Shown piece by piece: positions 47,585-55,407 of a stretch of DNA of 64,000 nucleotides. The translations under genes and the position numbers were made by a program. The notes beneath the pieces are model-generated. The model did not search any database, was not told where the DNA came from, and saw only the letters and a list, made by a program, of their open reading frames with translations. The stretch is from Anaerocaecibacter muris (lineage in GTDB: Bacteria > Bacillota > Clostridia > Christensenellales > Pumilibacteraceae): positions 1 to 64,000 of the forward strand of contig NZ_CALPCE010000004.1 of assembly GCF_943192945.1 (NCBI RefSeq), in the 5' to 3' direction. Within the stretch, counting starts at the first letter, position 1; each line of letters opens with the position of its first letter.

Positions 47585-49810
47585 ATGGATAGGCAAACGC
47601 ATGAAAACAGCATAATCGAATACATGCTGACGCTGTTGCATATCGCCGACGACTCGCCTTTGAACACCGCTAAAAAGAGCAACGACGCTCCGACGGGCGC
47701 AGAACTGCTGTATTTGGAAACCGCGCGGCAAATCAAAGCGTTTATCGACGAGATCCCCGGCGGGTTTTTGATATATAACGCCGACGGCGCGGAAGAAATA
47801 GTGTACGCAAACAAAGCGTTAATCAGTATCTTCAAATGCAAAAACCTCGCCGAGTTCAAAACTCTTACGGGCAACTCCTTTAACGGCATGGTTCACCCCG
47901 ACGATATAGACGCCGTACAAAAGAGCATAAAATCGCAGATTTCCAACAGCCCCGACAACCTCGATTACGTCGAGTATCGCATTATGCGCAAGGACGGAAT
48001 CGTGCGCTGGGTGGAGGATTACGGACATTTTATCCACAGCGAAACGGCTGGCAATTTTTATTACGTGTTTATAAGCGACGCGACCGAAAAGGTCACGCGC
48101 AGAATGGCGGAAACCGCGACTATAATAAACGAAGGCAAGGCAAAAGAGCAAAAACTCCAAAGCCTTATCGAAGAATACGACAAAGAACGCAAACTTATTC
48201 GGCAGGAACACTTGCAACGCTTGGAGGTGATAGAGGGATTGAGCGTCAATTACGACTCGATACTCTATGCCGACCTCGACGGCGACAAAGTTTTGCCCTA
48301 CCGATTGAGCACGCGGCTCGAACGCCAGTTTGAACAGCGTTTGCAAGTTCGGGAATTGCAATGGTTTTTGACCGACTATGTCAAAGTATGGGTGCACCCC
48401 GACGACCGCGAACGCGTGCGGCAAAAGACGTCCGTCGAGTATATCAAAAAAGCGCTCGAAAACAATCAGACGTACTATCTTAATTACAGGTGCATACAGA
48501 ACGGCGAAACGCAGTATATTCAGTTGCGTATAGTCAACGTCGGCAACCGCGATCACGTGTCGCAGATAGTCATGGGCTATCGCAACGTGGACGAAGAAGT
48601 TTTACAGCAAATTAAACAGAAACAACTTCTCGAAGTCGCGCTCAATAACGCAAAGATAGCCGAGGTCGCAAAAAACACATTCCTGTCCAACATGTCGCAC
48701 GACATGCGCACCCCGCTCAACGCGATTTTCGGCTACGTCGCGCTCGCCAAAAAGAACGCGGACAAAGGCAAATCCACGCGCGCTTATCTTGACAAGATAG
48801 AAACGGCAAGCAATCAAATTCTCGAACTGATAGACAAAGTCTTGGAAATTTCGTACATGGAGACGCAAGACTATGCCGTCAAGGAAGAACCGTGCAATAT
48901 CCTCGACTTTATGCGCGACATACACGCCGCATCCATAAACGCCGCCGCGCAAAAAAATATCTCGCTCGCCTTGCATGCGGATTCGGTCAAGCACGCAAAC
49001 GTGTATGCCGACAGCCACAAGCTCGCGCAAGTGCTTAACCACATCGTCGGCAACGCCATCAAGTACACCAAAGCAGGCGGGAACGTAGTAATCTCGGTGT
49101 CCGAAAAGACAAACGACAAATCGGGCGAGTTCGTCACCTTCTACTTCACAGTCGAAGACAACGGCATAGGCATATCCAAGCACACGCTCGACCGCATATT
49201 CGAGCCGTTCGAGCGCGAGCACAACACCACGTTGAGCGGCGTATACGGGCTGGGGCTCGGTCTCACAATCGCAAAACACCTTATGGAAACCATGGGCGGC
49301 GATATAACGGTAGAGAGCGAGCTCGGCAAAGGCAGTAAGTTCACCGCAATTTTGAGCCTGCGCGCCGAATCCGAAACGGACGAACAACAAATCGAAGCGG
49401 AAGCCGCGCTAAATGCTTGCGCCCGCGGCAAAAAGATTCTTATTGTCGAGGACAACGAAATCAATCTGGAAATCGAAACGGAAATATTGCAAGACCTCGG
49501 TTACGAAACGGACTTCGCGCCCAACGGCAAAATCGCCGTCGAAAAAGTGCAATCGTCCGCCAATGACGAATATGCGCTGGTGCTGATGGATATACAAATG
49601 CCCGTCATGGACGGACGCACCGCCGCAAAGGAAATTCGCAAACTGTCCAACGCCGCGCACGCGAATATTCCCATAATCGCACTGTCGGCAAACGCTTTCG
49701 AGAGCGACAAGCGCGAATCCATAGAGGCGGGCATGAACGCGCACTTAACCAAACCCATAGACGTGCCCGTCCTGTCCGAAGCTATTAAATCCGCAATTTG
49801 CGAACACTGA
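47585..49810 (+). CDS. Cytosolic PAS-domain hybrid sensor histidine kinase
   Basis: A 741-residue hybrid kinase without membrane segments. It has two PAS-like domains (about 45-165, including VHPDDIDAVQKSI and MRKDGIVRWVEDYG, and about 220-345), a HisKA domain with the phospho-accepting His372 in NMSHDMRTPLNAI, a HATPase domain (VGNAIKYTKAGGN, DNGIGIS, GLGLGLTIAKHLME), and a C-terminal receiver with Asp669 in LVLMDIQMPVMDG. The input is presumably an internal or diffusible signal. No dedicated response regulator or DNA-binding output is adjacent. Confidence 0.93.
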   Translation: MDRQTHENSIIEYMLTLLHIADDSPLNTAKKSNDAPTGAELLYLETARQIKAFIDEIPGGFLIYNADGAEEIVYANKALISIFKCKNLAEFKTLTGNSFNGMVHPDDIDAVQKSIKSQISNSPDNLDYVEYRIMRKDGIVRWVEDYGHFIHSETAGNFYYVFISDATEKVTRRMAETATIINEGKAKEQKLQSLIEEYDKERKLIRQEHLQRLEVIEGLSVNYDSILYADLDGDKVLPYRLSTRLERQFEQRLQVRELQWFLTDYVKVWVHPDDRERVRQKTSVEYIKKALENNQTYYLNYRCIQNGETQYIQLRIVNVGNRDHVSQIVMGYRNVDEEVLQQIKQKQLLEVALNNAKIAEVAKNTFLSNMSHDMRTPLNAIFGYVALAKKNADKGKSTRAYLDKIETASNQILELIDKVLEISYMETQDYAVKEEPCNILDFMRDIHAASINAAAQKNISLALHADSVKHANVYADSHKLAQVLNHIVGNAIKYTKAGGNVVISVSEKTNDKSGEFVTFYFTVEDNGIGISKHTLDRIFEPFEREHNTTLSGVYGLGLGLTIAKHLMETMGGDITVESELGKGSKFTAILSLRAESETDEQQIEAEAALNACARGKKILIVEDNEINLEIETEILQDLGYETDFAPNGKIAVEKVQSSANDEYALVLMDIQMPVMDGRTAAKEIRKLSNAAHANIPIIALSANAFESDKRESIEAGMNAHLTKPIDVPVLSEAIKSAICEH

Positions 49811-49843
49811 ATTACGCATATTACAATCCTATATAATATTATA

Positions 49844-49875
49844 AAAAGTACAGGCGCTTATCGCCTGTACTTTTT
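49844..49875 (+). terminator. Terminator after the histidine kinase
   Basis: AAAAGTACAGGCG pairs with CGCCTGTACTTTTT around a short loop. Confidence 0.85.
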
Positions 49876-50031
49876 CATTATGGAAAGTGTAAACGCATAA
49901 CCGTTCATTTTAGAATAAACGAACTTTATGACAATTCACTATTTATTATATAAATTTTATAATGGAAAGTGACGATTCAAAATTGGACTAATCTTACTCA
50001 TCTGCGTGATTAATCGCATAAAGTATTAACT

Positions 50032-50217
50032 CGCTTCTCGCGCAAGCGGTTAGCGAACTGCGCGGCGAACAGCTTTACTCATATATTGCTTTTTATCTTT
50101 TTCTATTATTTTACGTTTTATTTATTTCTCTCCGCCGCGCTCTCGTCCCAATGCCACTTCAACTGCAACAAAAAACCGCCGTTTGGCGGTTTCTGTTGTG
50201 GTCGAAGTGGCGAGACT
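50032..50217 (-). repeat. Duplicated unit, copy 1, with tRNA-Pro 3' remnant
   Basis: A 186-base near-identical copy of 50244-50429. Its right end is the last 19 or so bases of tRNA-Pro including CCA; to the right of it the sequence diverges. It also holds the terminator hairpin ACCGCC-GTTT-GGCGGT found after the intact tRNA. Confidence 0.8.
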
Positions 50218-50243
50218 GCCGCGGATTCGCGGCGGGCTTTGCG

Positions 50244-50429
50244 CGCTTCTCGCGCAATCGCCTAGCGAACTGCGCGGCGAACAGCTTTACTCATATATTG
50301 CTTTTTATCTTTTTCTATTATTTTACGTTTTATTTATTTCCCTCCGCCGCGCTCTCGTCCCAATGCCACTTCAACTGCAACAAAAAACCGCCGTTTGGCG
50401 GTTTCTGTTGTGGTCGAAGTGGCGAGACT
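50244..50429 (-). repeat. Duplicated unit, copy 2, joined to intact tRNA-Pro
   Basis: The second copy of the 186-base unit, offset 212 bases, differing at a few positions near its left end (AATCGCC for AGCGGT). It runs into the complete tRNA-Pro gene. Confidence 0.8.
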
Positions 50430-50486
50430 CGAACTCGCGGCCTCATGGTCCCGAACCATGCGCGCTACCAACTGCGCTACACCTCG
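50411..50486 (-). tRNA. tRNA-Pro(CGG)
   Basis: Complete cloverleaf read on the minus strand: acceptor CGAGGTG/CACTTCG with one G-T pair, D-arm GCGC...GCGC, anticodon loop TTCGGGA (anticodon CGG), T-arm GCGAG-TTCGAGT-CTCGC, discriminator A and encoded CCA. Confidence 0.93.
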
Positions 50487-50524
50487 TTATTCGCGGCGCG
50501 GAAGTCTATGTCCTTTGCCGCGCT

Positions 50525-50599
50525 TGGAGCGGAAAACGGGAATCGAACCCGCAACCTTCAGCTTGGGAAGCTACTGCTCTACCATTGAGCCATTTCCGC
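50525..50599 (-). tRNA. tRNA-Gly(CCC)
   Basis: Minus strand: acceptor GCGGAAA/TTTCCGC, D-arm GCTC...GAGC, anticodon loop TTCCCAA (anticodon CCC), T-arm GCGGG-TTCGATT-CCCGT (last pair G-T), discriminator T and encoded CCA. The anticodon stem is weak: position 27-43 is G-A and 28-42 is T-G. It lies 38 bases upstream of tRNA-Pro in the same transcript. Confidence 0.9.
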
Positions 50600-50755
50600 A
50601 CAATCACAGATTGTTTCCCTGATTGCTTATTCGCTATCGGACTTTTACCGTTATTACGATATTTTGTCCGATTTACGCCGCACAATCACAGATTGTTTCC
50701 CTGATTGCTTATTCGCTATCGGACTTCTATTGTTCTTACGATATTTTGTCCGATT
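50596..50755 (-). repeat. 82-bp tandem repeat in the tRNA leader
   Basis: Two copies with period 82 bases, each containing CACAATCACAGATTGTTTCC, CTATCGGACTT and GATATTTTGTCCGATTT. The left copy includes the first bases of tRNA-Gly. They lie between the tRNA promoter and the tRNA genes. CAATCA and TGATTG within each copy can pair. Confidence 0.75.
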
Positions 50756-50777
50756 TTTCTTTCCGATTGCGTGATGT

Positions 50778-50806
50778 ATTATATCACGATTGATTTATTT
50801 TGTCAA
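50778..50806 (-). promoter_or_regulatory. Perfect consensus promoter of the tRNA operon
   Basis: Minus strand TTGACA (50801-50806), 17 bp, TGATATAAT with TATAAT at 50778-50783. An inverted repeat CGTGAT...ATCACG spans the -10 box. Confidence 0.85.
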
Positions 50807-50851
50807 ACTCTTTTTAGTTTATTTTAAAATTTTAAAGGTTATGCCGTTCCG

Positions 50852-51532
50852 TTATTCGGTCAACAGGGTTTTAAGTTCCGTCATGCCGTTTGTATACGTT
50901 TTGCAGACTTCCGCATACAGGCTATTGTAAAAGTCGCGCGCGGCGGCTTGACGTTCTTGCGCTATCTGCGCGCCGCGTTCCGTATAGAACCGCGAATACA
51001 AGTTTTTCAGTTTGAAATTGTATTCTTGAAAAAAGGACGGCGCGCACTCGTTTTCGCCGTTCGTCGGCATGCCGTTTTTATCGACCGAATACAGCGGGTC
51101 GCTGACCGTGCCTTTATACACAAGCGTGCGCGCTATGCCCATTGCGCCCGTCACGTCCAGTTTGTCCGCGTCGAACAGAATTTTCGCTTCCACGCTCTGC
51201 GGCGCGCGATCTTTTCTGAACCTGTGTGTTTTTATGCAATCGGCTACTGCGGTTGCCGTCGCTTCGTCCGCGCCGCTCTCGATTAGAAACGCGCGAGCTT
51301 TTTGCGCGCCGACTTCCGCGTGGTCTTTACTCGGGTCTTCAAACTGTTCCTTTCTGCCTATGTCGTGCAACAGACACGCCGCAATCAGCACGTCGTAATT
51401 AACGCCGCGCTCGGTCTTGGCAATTTCGACGGCGTTGTACAAAACTCTGTAAACATGCTGCTTGTCGTGCGCCGCGTCGCTCATACATGAGCACATGTAT
51501 TTTTCTATATCGGCAAAAGTCACGCTGTCCAT
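50852..51532 (-). CDS. HD-domain phosphohydrolase
   Basis: A 226-residue HD-superfamily protein. HDKQHVYRVLYNAVEIA carries the first His, LIAACLLHDIGR the HD pair, KDHAEVGAQKARAFL and CIKTHRF further metal ligands, and ILFDADKLDVTGAMGIARTL the last Asp. Such enzymes hydrolyse nucleotides or phosphomonoesters; the substrate is unknown. It starts five bases after the UDP-galactopyranose mutase stop codon and is probably co-transcribed with it. Confidence 0.88.
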   Translation of the reverse strand: MDSVTFADIEKYMCSCMSDAAHDKQHVYRVLYNAVEIAKTERGVNYDVLIAACLLHDIGRKEQFEDPSKDHAEVGAQKARAFLIESGADEATATAVADCIKTHRFRKDRAPQSVEAKILFDADKLDVTGAMGIARTLVYKGTVSDPLYSVDKNGMPTNGENECAPSFFQEYNFKLKNLYSRFYTERGAQIAQERQAAARDFYNSLYAEVCKTYTNGMTELKTLLTE

Positions 51533-51537
51533 ACTAA

Positions 51538-52644
51538 CTATTTAAGCCCGTCGGCGAGCGCGAACACCGCCGCGACCGTATCGTCCATATCATAATATTT
51601 ATAGCCCGCAAGCCGACCGCCGAACAAAGTTTTTTCGCTCTTTGCCGCTTCCGCCGCGTACTTTTTATATAGCGCGGTATTCTTTTCGTCGTTTATCGGA
51701 TAGTACGGCTCGCTTCCCTTCTCGAACTTTTCGGGATATTCGCGCGTGACGACCGTTCTGTCGCTCACCTGCGTTTTGTCGAAATGCTTGTGCTCGATTA
51801 TGCGCGTGAACGGCGTTTCGTAGTCGGTATAGTTGACCACGGCGTTGCCTTGAAAATCGTCCGTTTCGATTGTTTCCGTTTCGAACCTTAACGATCTGTA
51901 TTCGAGTTCGCCGAACTTATAATCGAAATATCTGTCGATTTCGCCCGTGTACAGCACGCGTTCCGCCATGCCGTCGAACTTGGCTCGGTCCGAAAAGTAA
52001 TCGATGCCCAACATCACGTCCGTGCCGCTCAACATATTTTTGATCATTTGCGAATATCCGCCGATCGGGATACCTTGAAACCTGTCGTTGAAATAGTTAT
52101 TGTCGTAAGTGAACCGCAACGGCACGCGCCCGATAATAAACGCGGGCAAATATTTGCAATCCCTGCCCCACTGCTTTTCGGTGTAACCTTTGATGAGCGT
52201 TTTATACACGTCCTCGCCCACAGACCGCAACGCCTTTTCTTCGAGGTTTTGCGGCTCGCCGTCGCCCGCCGCCGCGCGCTGTGCGTCTATAACGGCGCGA
52301 GCCTCCGCGGGGGTGCGAACGCCCCACAGCCGATTGAACGTATACATATTGAACGGCAGGCTGTACAGCGTGCCTTTGTAATTGGCAATCGGGCTGTTTA
52401 CGAAGTTGTTGAACTGCGCAAAGCGGTTTACGTACTTCCACACGCGCTCGTCGCTCGTATGAAAAATATGCGCGCCGAATTTGTGCACGGTAATACCCTC
52501 GACCTGTTCGGTCGCAATGTTCCCGCCTATCGCTTCGCGCTTTTCTATTATCAAACAACGCTTGCCGCGCTCGGTCATGATCTGCGCAAAGCACGCGCCG
52601 AAAAGTCCCGCACCGACAATCAAGTAATCGTATTTATTTTTCAT
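51538..52644 (-). CDS. glf: UDP-galactopyranose mutase
   Basis: A 368-residue flavoenzyme converting UDP-galactopyranose to UDP-galactofuranose, the donor for galactofuranose in surface glycans. The FAD-binding IVGAGLFGACFAQ, ITVHKFGAHIFHT, NSPIANYKGTLYSLPFNMYTF, YTEKQWGRD and FGGRLAGYKYYDMD signatures are all present. The start at 52644 has AGGTAG upstream. Its neighbours, a family 2 glycosyltransferase and an HD hydrolase, suggest a small glycan locus. Confidence 0.95.
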   Translation of the reverse strand: MKNKYDYLIVGAGLFGACFAQIMTERGKRCLIIEKREAIGGNIATEQVEGITVHKFGAHIFHTSDERVWKYVNRFAQFNNFVNSPIANYKGTLYSLPFNMYTFNRLWGVRTPAEARAVIDAQRAAAGDGEPQNLEEKALRSVGEDVYKTLIKGYTEKQWGRDCKYLPAFIIGRVPLRFTYDNNYFNDRFQGIPIGGYSQMIKNMLSGTDVMLGIDYFSDRAKFDGMAERVLYTGEIDRYFDYKFGELEYRSLRFETETIETDDFQGNAVVNYTDYETPFTRIIEHKHFDKTQVSDRTVVTREYPEKFEKGSEPYYPINDEKNTALYKKYAAEAAKSEKTLFGGRLAGYKYYDMDDTVAAVFALADGLK

Positions 52645-52712
52645 TACTACCTCGCGCAAGCACGCGCCCGCGCGGTTTATTTGCTTTTTTTAAAAACGGC
52701 TCGGCACCGCTG

Positions 52713-54143
52713 TTATTCGCCATGCGCGTTATCCGCCGCGGGAACTCCACCGCCGTCCGCGTCCGTTTGCGCTTGCGCTACCTCGTCGCCGCCCGTCGCC
52801 GCGCTTTCCGCCGCGACCTGACCGCCACCGATACTTATAGTCGAGGTGTTGCGTTTAATCTGCTTCCACTTGGGCTTGCTGAACACGCCGAGCGTAATTG
52901 CTATTGCGTAGATAATCATGAACGCGGGGAACAGGAACACCGCGGGCAACATTTTGCGCACGGGCGCTTTTATGCGCTTATGCTCCAAACCGACCGCGAG
53001 CAACGCTTGAAGTATGAACGCGAGCACAAACGCGCAAGAGAGCATTATTCCTATCATTTTAAGGCATTTGTAAAAATTGCTGAATTCCATGCCGTTGGCG
53101 TCAACGGGGAAAATGCCGAACTTCATTTCCATGATTCCGTGATATATCAGGTAAAAAATATAGTACACGGGCAACCACAGACACATAAGCACGCACACGG
53201 GTATAAACATGAGCGTCAAGAACATGTCTATATACGTCCACTTCCAACGCACGAAAAACAAACCGAGCGATTTTATGCCCTGCGTATAGAACAGTGAGTG
53301 CAACGCGCCCGCCATGCGCTTATAGCGGTTGAACGTGTCTTTAAGCGTGGAGGGCTGATCTTCGTACACGATAGCGTCCTTGACGTACATCGTTTTTATC
53401 TTGTCCTGATTGAGCCGACGCATAGTGAACTCCGCGTCGTCCGACGACGACAGGCAGTCCCAGCCGTGCTTTTCGATTATTTCCGCGGAGAACATCATGC
53501 CTGCGCCGCCGAGCATAGTGCCCTGCCCGATAGCCGAACGGAAATGACTGGCAAAGCGGCAATCGCGGATATACCACAAACCCGATATTCCCGTAACGAC
53601 GTTTTGGTCGATATTCTTGGAATTGGAATAGCCGCGCGCGCACTTTACGCCTGCGTCGAACGCGTCGTTCATGCGCGAAATGTAATCCGGCTCCATAAGG
53701 TTGTCCGCGTCGAATTTTATAAACGCCTCGTAGCCCTTATGTTCTTCCATTATTTTCTCGAACAGATATTTAAGCGCGTAACCCGCCTTGCGGTGCTTGG
53801 GGTCGTTGTCGGTGCGCTCGTAAACTATCGCGCCCGCCTTGCGCGCAAGCTCGGCGGTGTTGTCCGTACAGTTGTCCGCAACTACGTACACGTCGAAAAG
53901 ATCGCGCGGGTAGTCCGATTTGAGTATACATTTTATCGTATCGGCAATAACGTCCGCTTCGTTCCGCGCGGGTATGACAATGCCGAACCTGTGTTGCGTT
54001 TTGGCTTTGGGATAAGTTTTTGCCTTGACGAAAAACAATAATATATAAAATACCTGTATGGAAAACGCTATGCCCAAAATTTGGAGCAATACGTAATCGT
54101 TTATTATATGAAGGACATAGTCCAGAGTTTCCAGTGCTTCCAT
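52713..54143 (-). CDS. Membrane glycosyltransferase family 2
   Basis: A 476-residue GT2 enzyme with an N-terminal helix (LLQILGIAFSIQVFYILLFFV), the GT-A domain (FGIVIPARNEADVIADTI, VVADNCTDNTAELA, the metal-binding FIKFDADN, SSDDAEFTMRRL), a Q-x-x-R-W-like NRYKRMAG, and four C-terminal membrane helices. This resembles processive or lipid-linked polysaccharide synthases. The low-complexity C-terminal tail (GGGQVAAESAATGGDE) is unusual. Together with glf it may build a galactofuranose-containing surface polymer. Confidence 0.88.
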   Translation of the reverse strand: MEALETLDYVLHIINDYVLLQILGIAFSIQVFYILLFFVKAKTYPKAKTQHRFGIVIPARNEADVIADTIKCILKSDYPRDLFDVYVVADNCTDNTAELARKAGAIVYERTDNDPKHRKAGYALKYLFEKIMEEHKGYEAFIKFDADNLMEPDYISRMNDAFDAGVKCARGYSNSKNIDQNVVTGISGLWYIRDCRFASHFRSAIGQGTMLGGAGMMFSAEIIEKHGWDCLSSSDDAEFTMRRLNQDKIKTMYVKDAIVYEDQPSTLKDTFNRYKRMAGALHSLFYTQGIKSLGLFFVRWKWTYIDMFLTLMFIPVCVLMCLWLPVYYIFYLIYHGIMEMKFGIFPVDANGMEFSNFYKCLKMIGIMLSCAFVLAFILQALLAVGLEHKRIKAPVRKMLPAVFLFPAFMIIYAIAITLGVFSKPKWKQIKRNTSTISIGGGQVAAESAATGGDEVAQAQTDADGGGVPAADNAHGE

Positions 54144-54242
54144 TTACCGTTCCTGTCGCCGCGGCGGACAGCCCGACGCGCGTCGCTTGTTTGTGTGCAA
54201 AAGCGTATAAACAGAGCACAAACCCCGCACACATGTTTGATA

Positions 54243-54271
54243 ATTATACACCGCGTTGCGAATATTGTCAA
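54243..54271 (-). promoter_or_regulatory. Perfect consensus promoter of the glycan genes
   Basis: Minus strand TTGACA (54266-54271), 17 bp, TGTATAAT with TATAAT at 54243-54248, about 100 bases before the glycosyltransferase start. Confidence 0.8.
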
Positions 54272-54482
54272 GCCCGCACGCGCAAAACGCCCGAAAAACA
54301 CCCTGCTTATTGTATTTTTTGGAGTTTTGCGACCTATTATGTAAGATCTGCGACATTTTTCGTCCCATTTCCGCACGGACGACGGCGATTGCCGCACCCG
54401 ACGGCATGGACCGCGATTTGCTTGATTTATGGCGCAAAATACTATAAACTATGTAGGGGCAAAACACAACCCGTAGGTGAAC

Positions 54483-55262
54483 ATGGATTTAGATGACGTA
54501 AAAAACATATCGGTGTACGGCGCAAACTGCGTGGTAGACATATCGCGCGGGAACGACGACACGTGTCGCTTCGTGTCCGCCAAGGAAAAGAACTTCCGCG
54601 TGGAGGCGGTTGACGGGCAGTTGACCGTTACGCAAAAGTCGGGCAACCTGCTGTCGCGCATTATCATGCGGCGCATAGAGTTTAAACTTATTCTCCCCCG
54701 CAGTTTTAACGGCAGACTGCGACTGCGCAACAAGAACGGCGGGCTGTACCTTAAAGGCGGGAACTTTGCCGACGTGGACGTGTCCACCAAAAACGGCAAG
54801 TTCGACGTCGAGGACGTTGCCTGCGCCGAGTTTGCGCTTAAAATGCGCAACGGCAGTATTTTGATAAAAAACATGAAAGCCGCGCGCGACGTTACTTTAA
54901 AATGCTCCAACGGCAATATCAAAGCGGAATCGGTCGCCGCGCAGGAACTCACTATTTCCTGCCACAATGCGGGACTGTCCGCCGTCGATATTAAAACCGA
55001 TAAGTTCGACTGCTCCACGCACAACGGCACTATCGACGCGAGCGCGCTCGACACGTCCGATATTCGGCTGGAAACTTCCAACGGCAAGATTACCGCCATG
55101 GCGCTCGGCAAGCGCGACGATTACAGACTGACGCTCGAAACAGCCAACGGCACTATCGCCGTAGACGGCACGCCGAGCAAAAACATATCGGACGTTGCCG
55201 CCGCAAAAAAACGGCTGAACGCCCGCACTTCCAACGGCGATATAGATATAAGATTTGTTTAG
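54483..55262 (+). CDS. DUF4097-type beta-helix protein
   Basis: A 259-residue protein of the DUF4097/YvlB-like class. It is built of repeated units containing N-G-x-I/L (NKNGGLYLKG, TKNGKFDVEDV, MRNGSILIKN, CSNGNIKAES, THNGTIDASA, TSNGKITAMA, ANGTIAVDG, SNGDIDIRF), predicting a right-handed beta-helix with one turn every 20 or so residues. There is no signal peptide or membrane anchor, unlike many relatives. The start could also be a GTG six bases upstream; AGGTG precedes the ATG. Function unknown. Confidence 0.78.
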   Translation: MDLDDVKNISVYGANCVVDISRGNDDTCRFVSAKEKNFRVEAVDGQLTVTQKSGNLLSRIIMRRIEFKLILPRSFNGRLRLRNKNGGLYLKGGNFADVDVSTKNGKFDVEDVACAEFALKMRNGSILIKNMKAARDVTLKCSNGNIKAESVAAQELTISCHNAGLSAVDIKTDKFDCSTHNGTIDASALDTSDIRLETSNGKITAMALGKRDDYRLTLETANGTIAVDGTPSKNISDVAAAKKRLNARTSNGDIDIRFV

Positions 55263-55335
55263 GATTAAGCGCGCACTAACTCGGCTTTGCGCTATCCGTA
55301 AATTAAAAATACCCCCTCGCGTTATGCGAGAGGGC

Positions 55336-55364
55336 GCGGCGGAATTTTCGCCGCTTTTTCTTTT
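55336..55364 (+). terminator. Terminator after the DUF4097 gene
   Basis: GCGGCG pairs with CGCCGC, followed by TTTTTCTTTT. A second hairpin CCCTCGC/GCGAGAGGG lies immediately upstream. Confidence 0.75.
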
Positions 55365-55407
55365 GTAAATCAACTTAACAGCCGCTCGCAATCGCTCGGC
55401 TCCCCGC

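Larger units (their letters stand above)
49811..50410. other. Gene-free region downstream of the kinase, with duplicated tRNA-flank
   Basis: It contains the kinase terminator, about 150 bases of AT-rich sequence with two TGGAAAGTG motifs, and two copies of a 186-base unit that includes the end of a tRNA-Pro gene and its terminator. No protein gene is supported. Confidence 0.65.

Noticed and set aside
50151-50704. Overlapping open frames across the tRNA genes
   Set aside because: They read through tRNA-Pro and tRNA-Gly and the duplicated flank, giving the familiar false peptides seen over tRNA clusters.
50032-50760. CRISPR array
   Set aside because: The repeats are 186 and 82 bases long with two copies each, there are no uniform spacers and no cas genes.
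50771-50790. Operator for the tRNA promoter (CGTGAT...ATCACG)
   Set aside because: The symmetry is partly produced by the extended -10 sequence itself (TGATATAAT), and repression of a tRNA operon has no support here; kept only as a remark.
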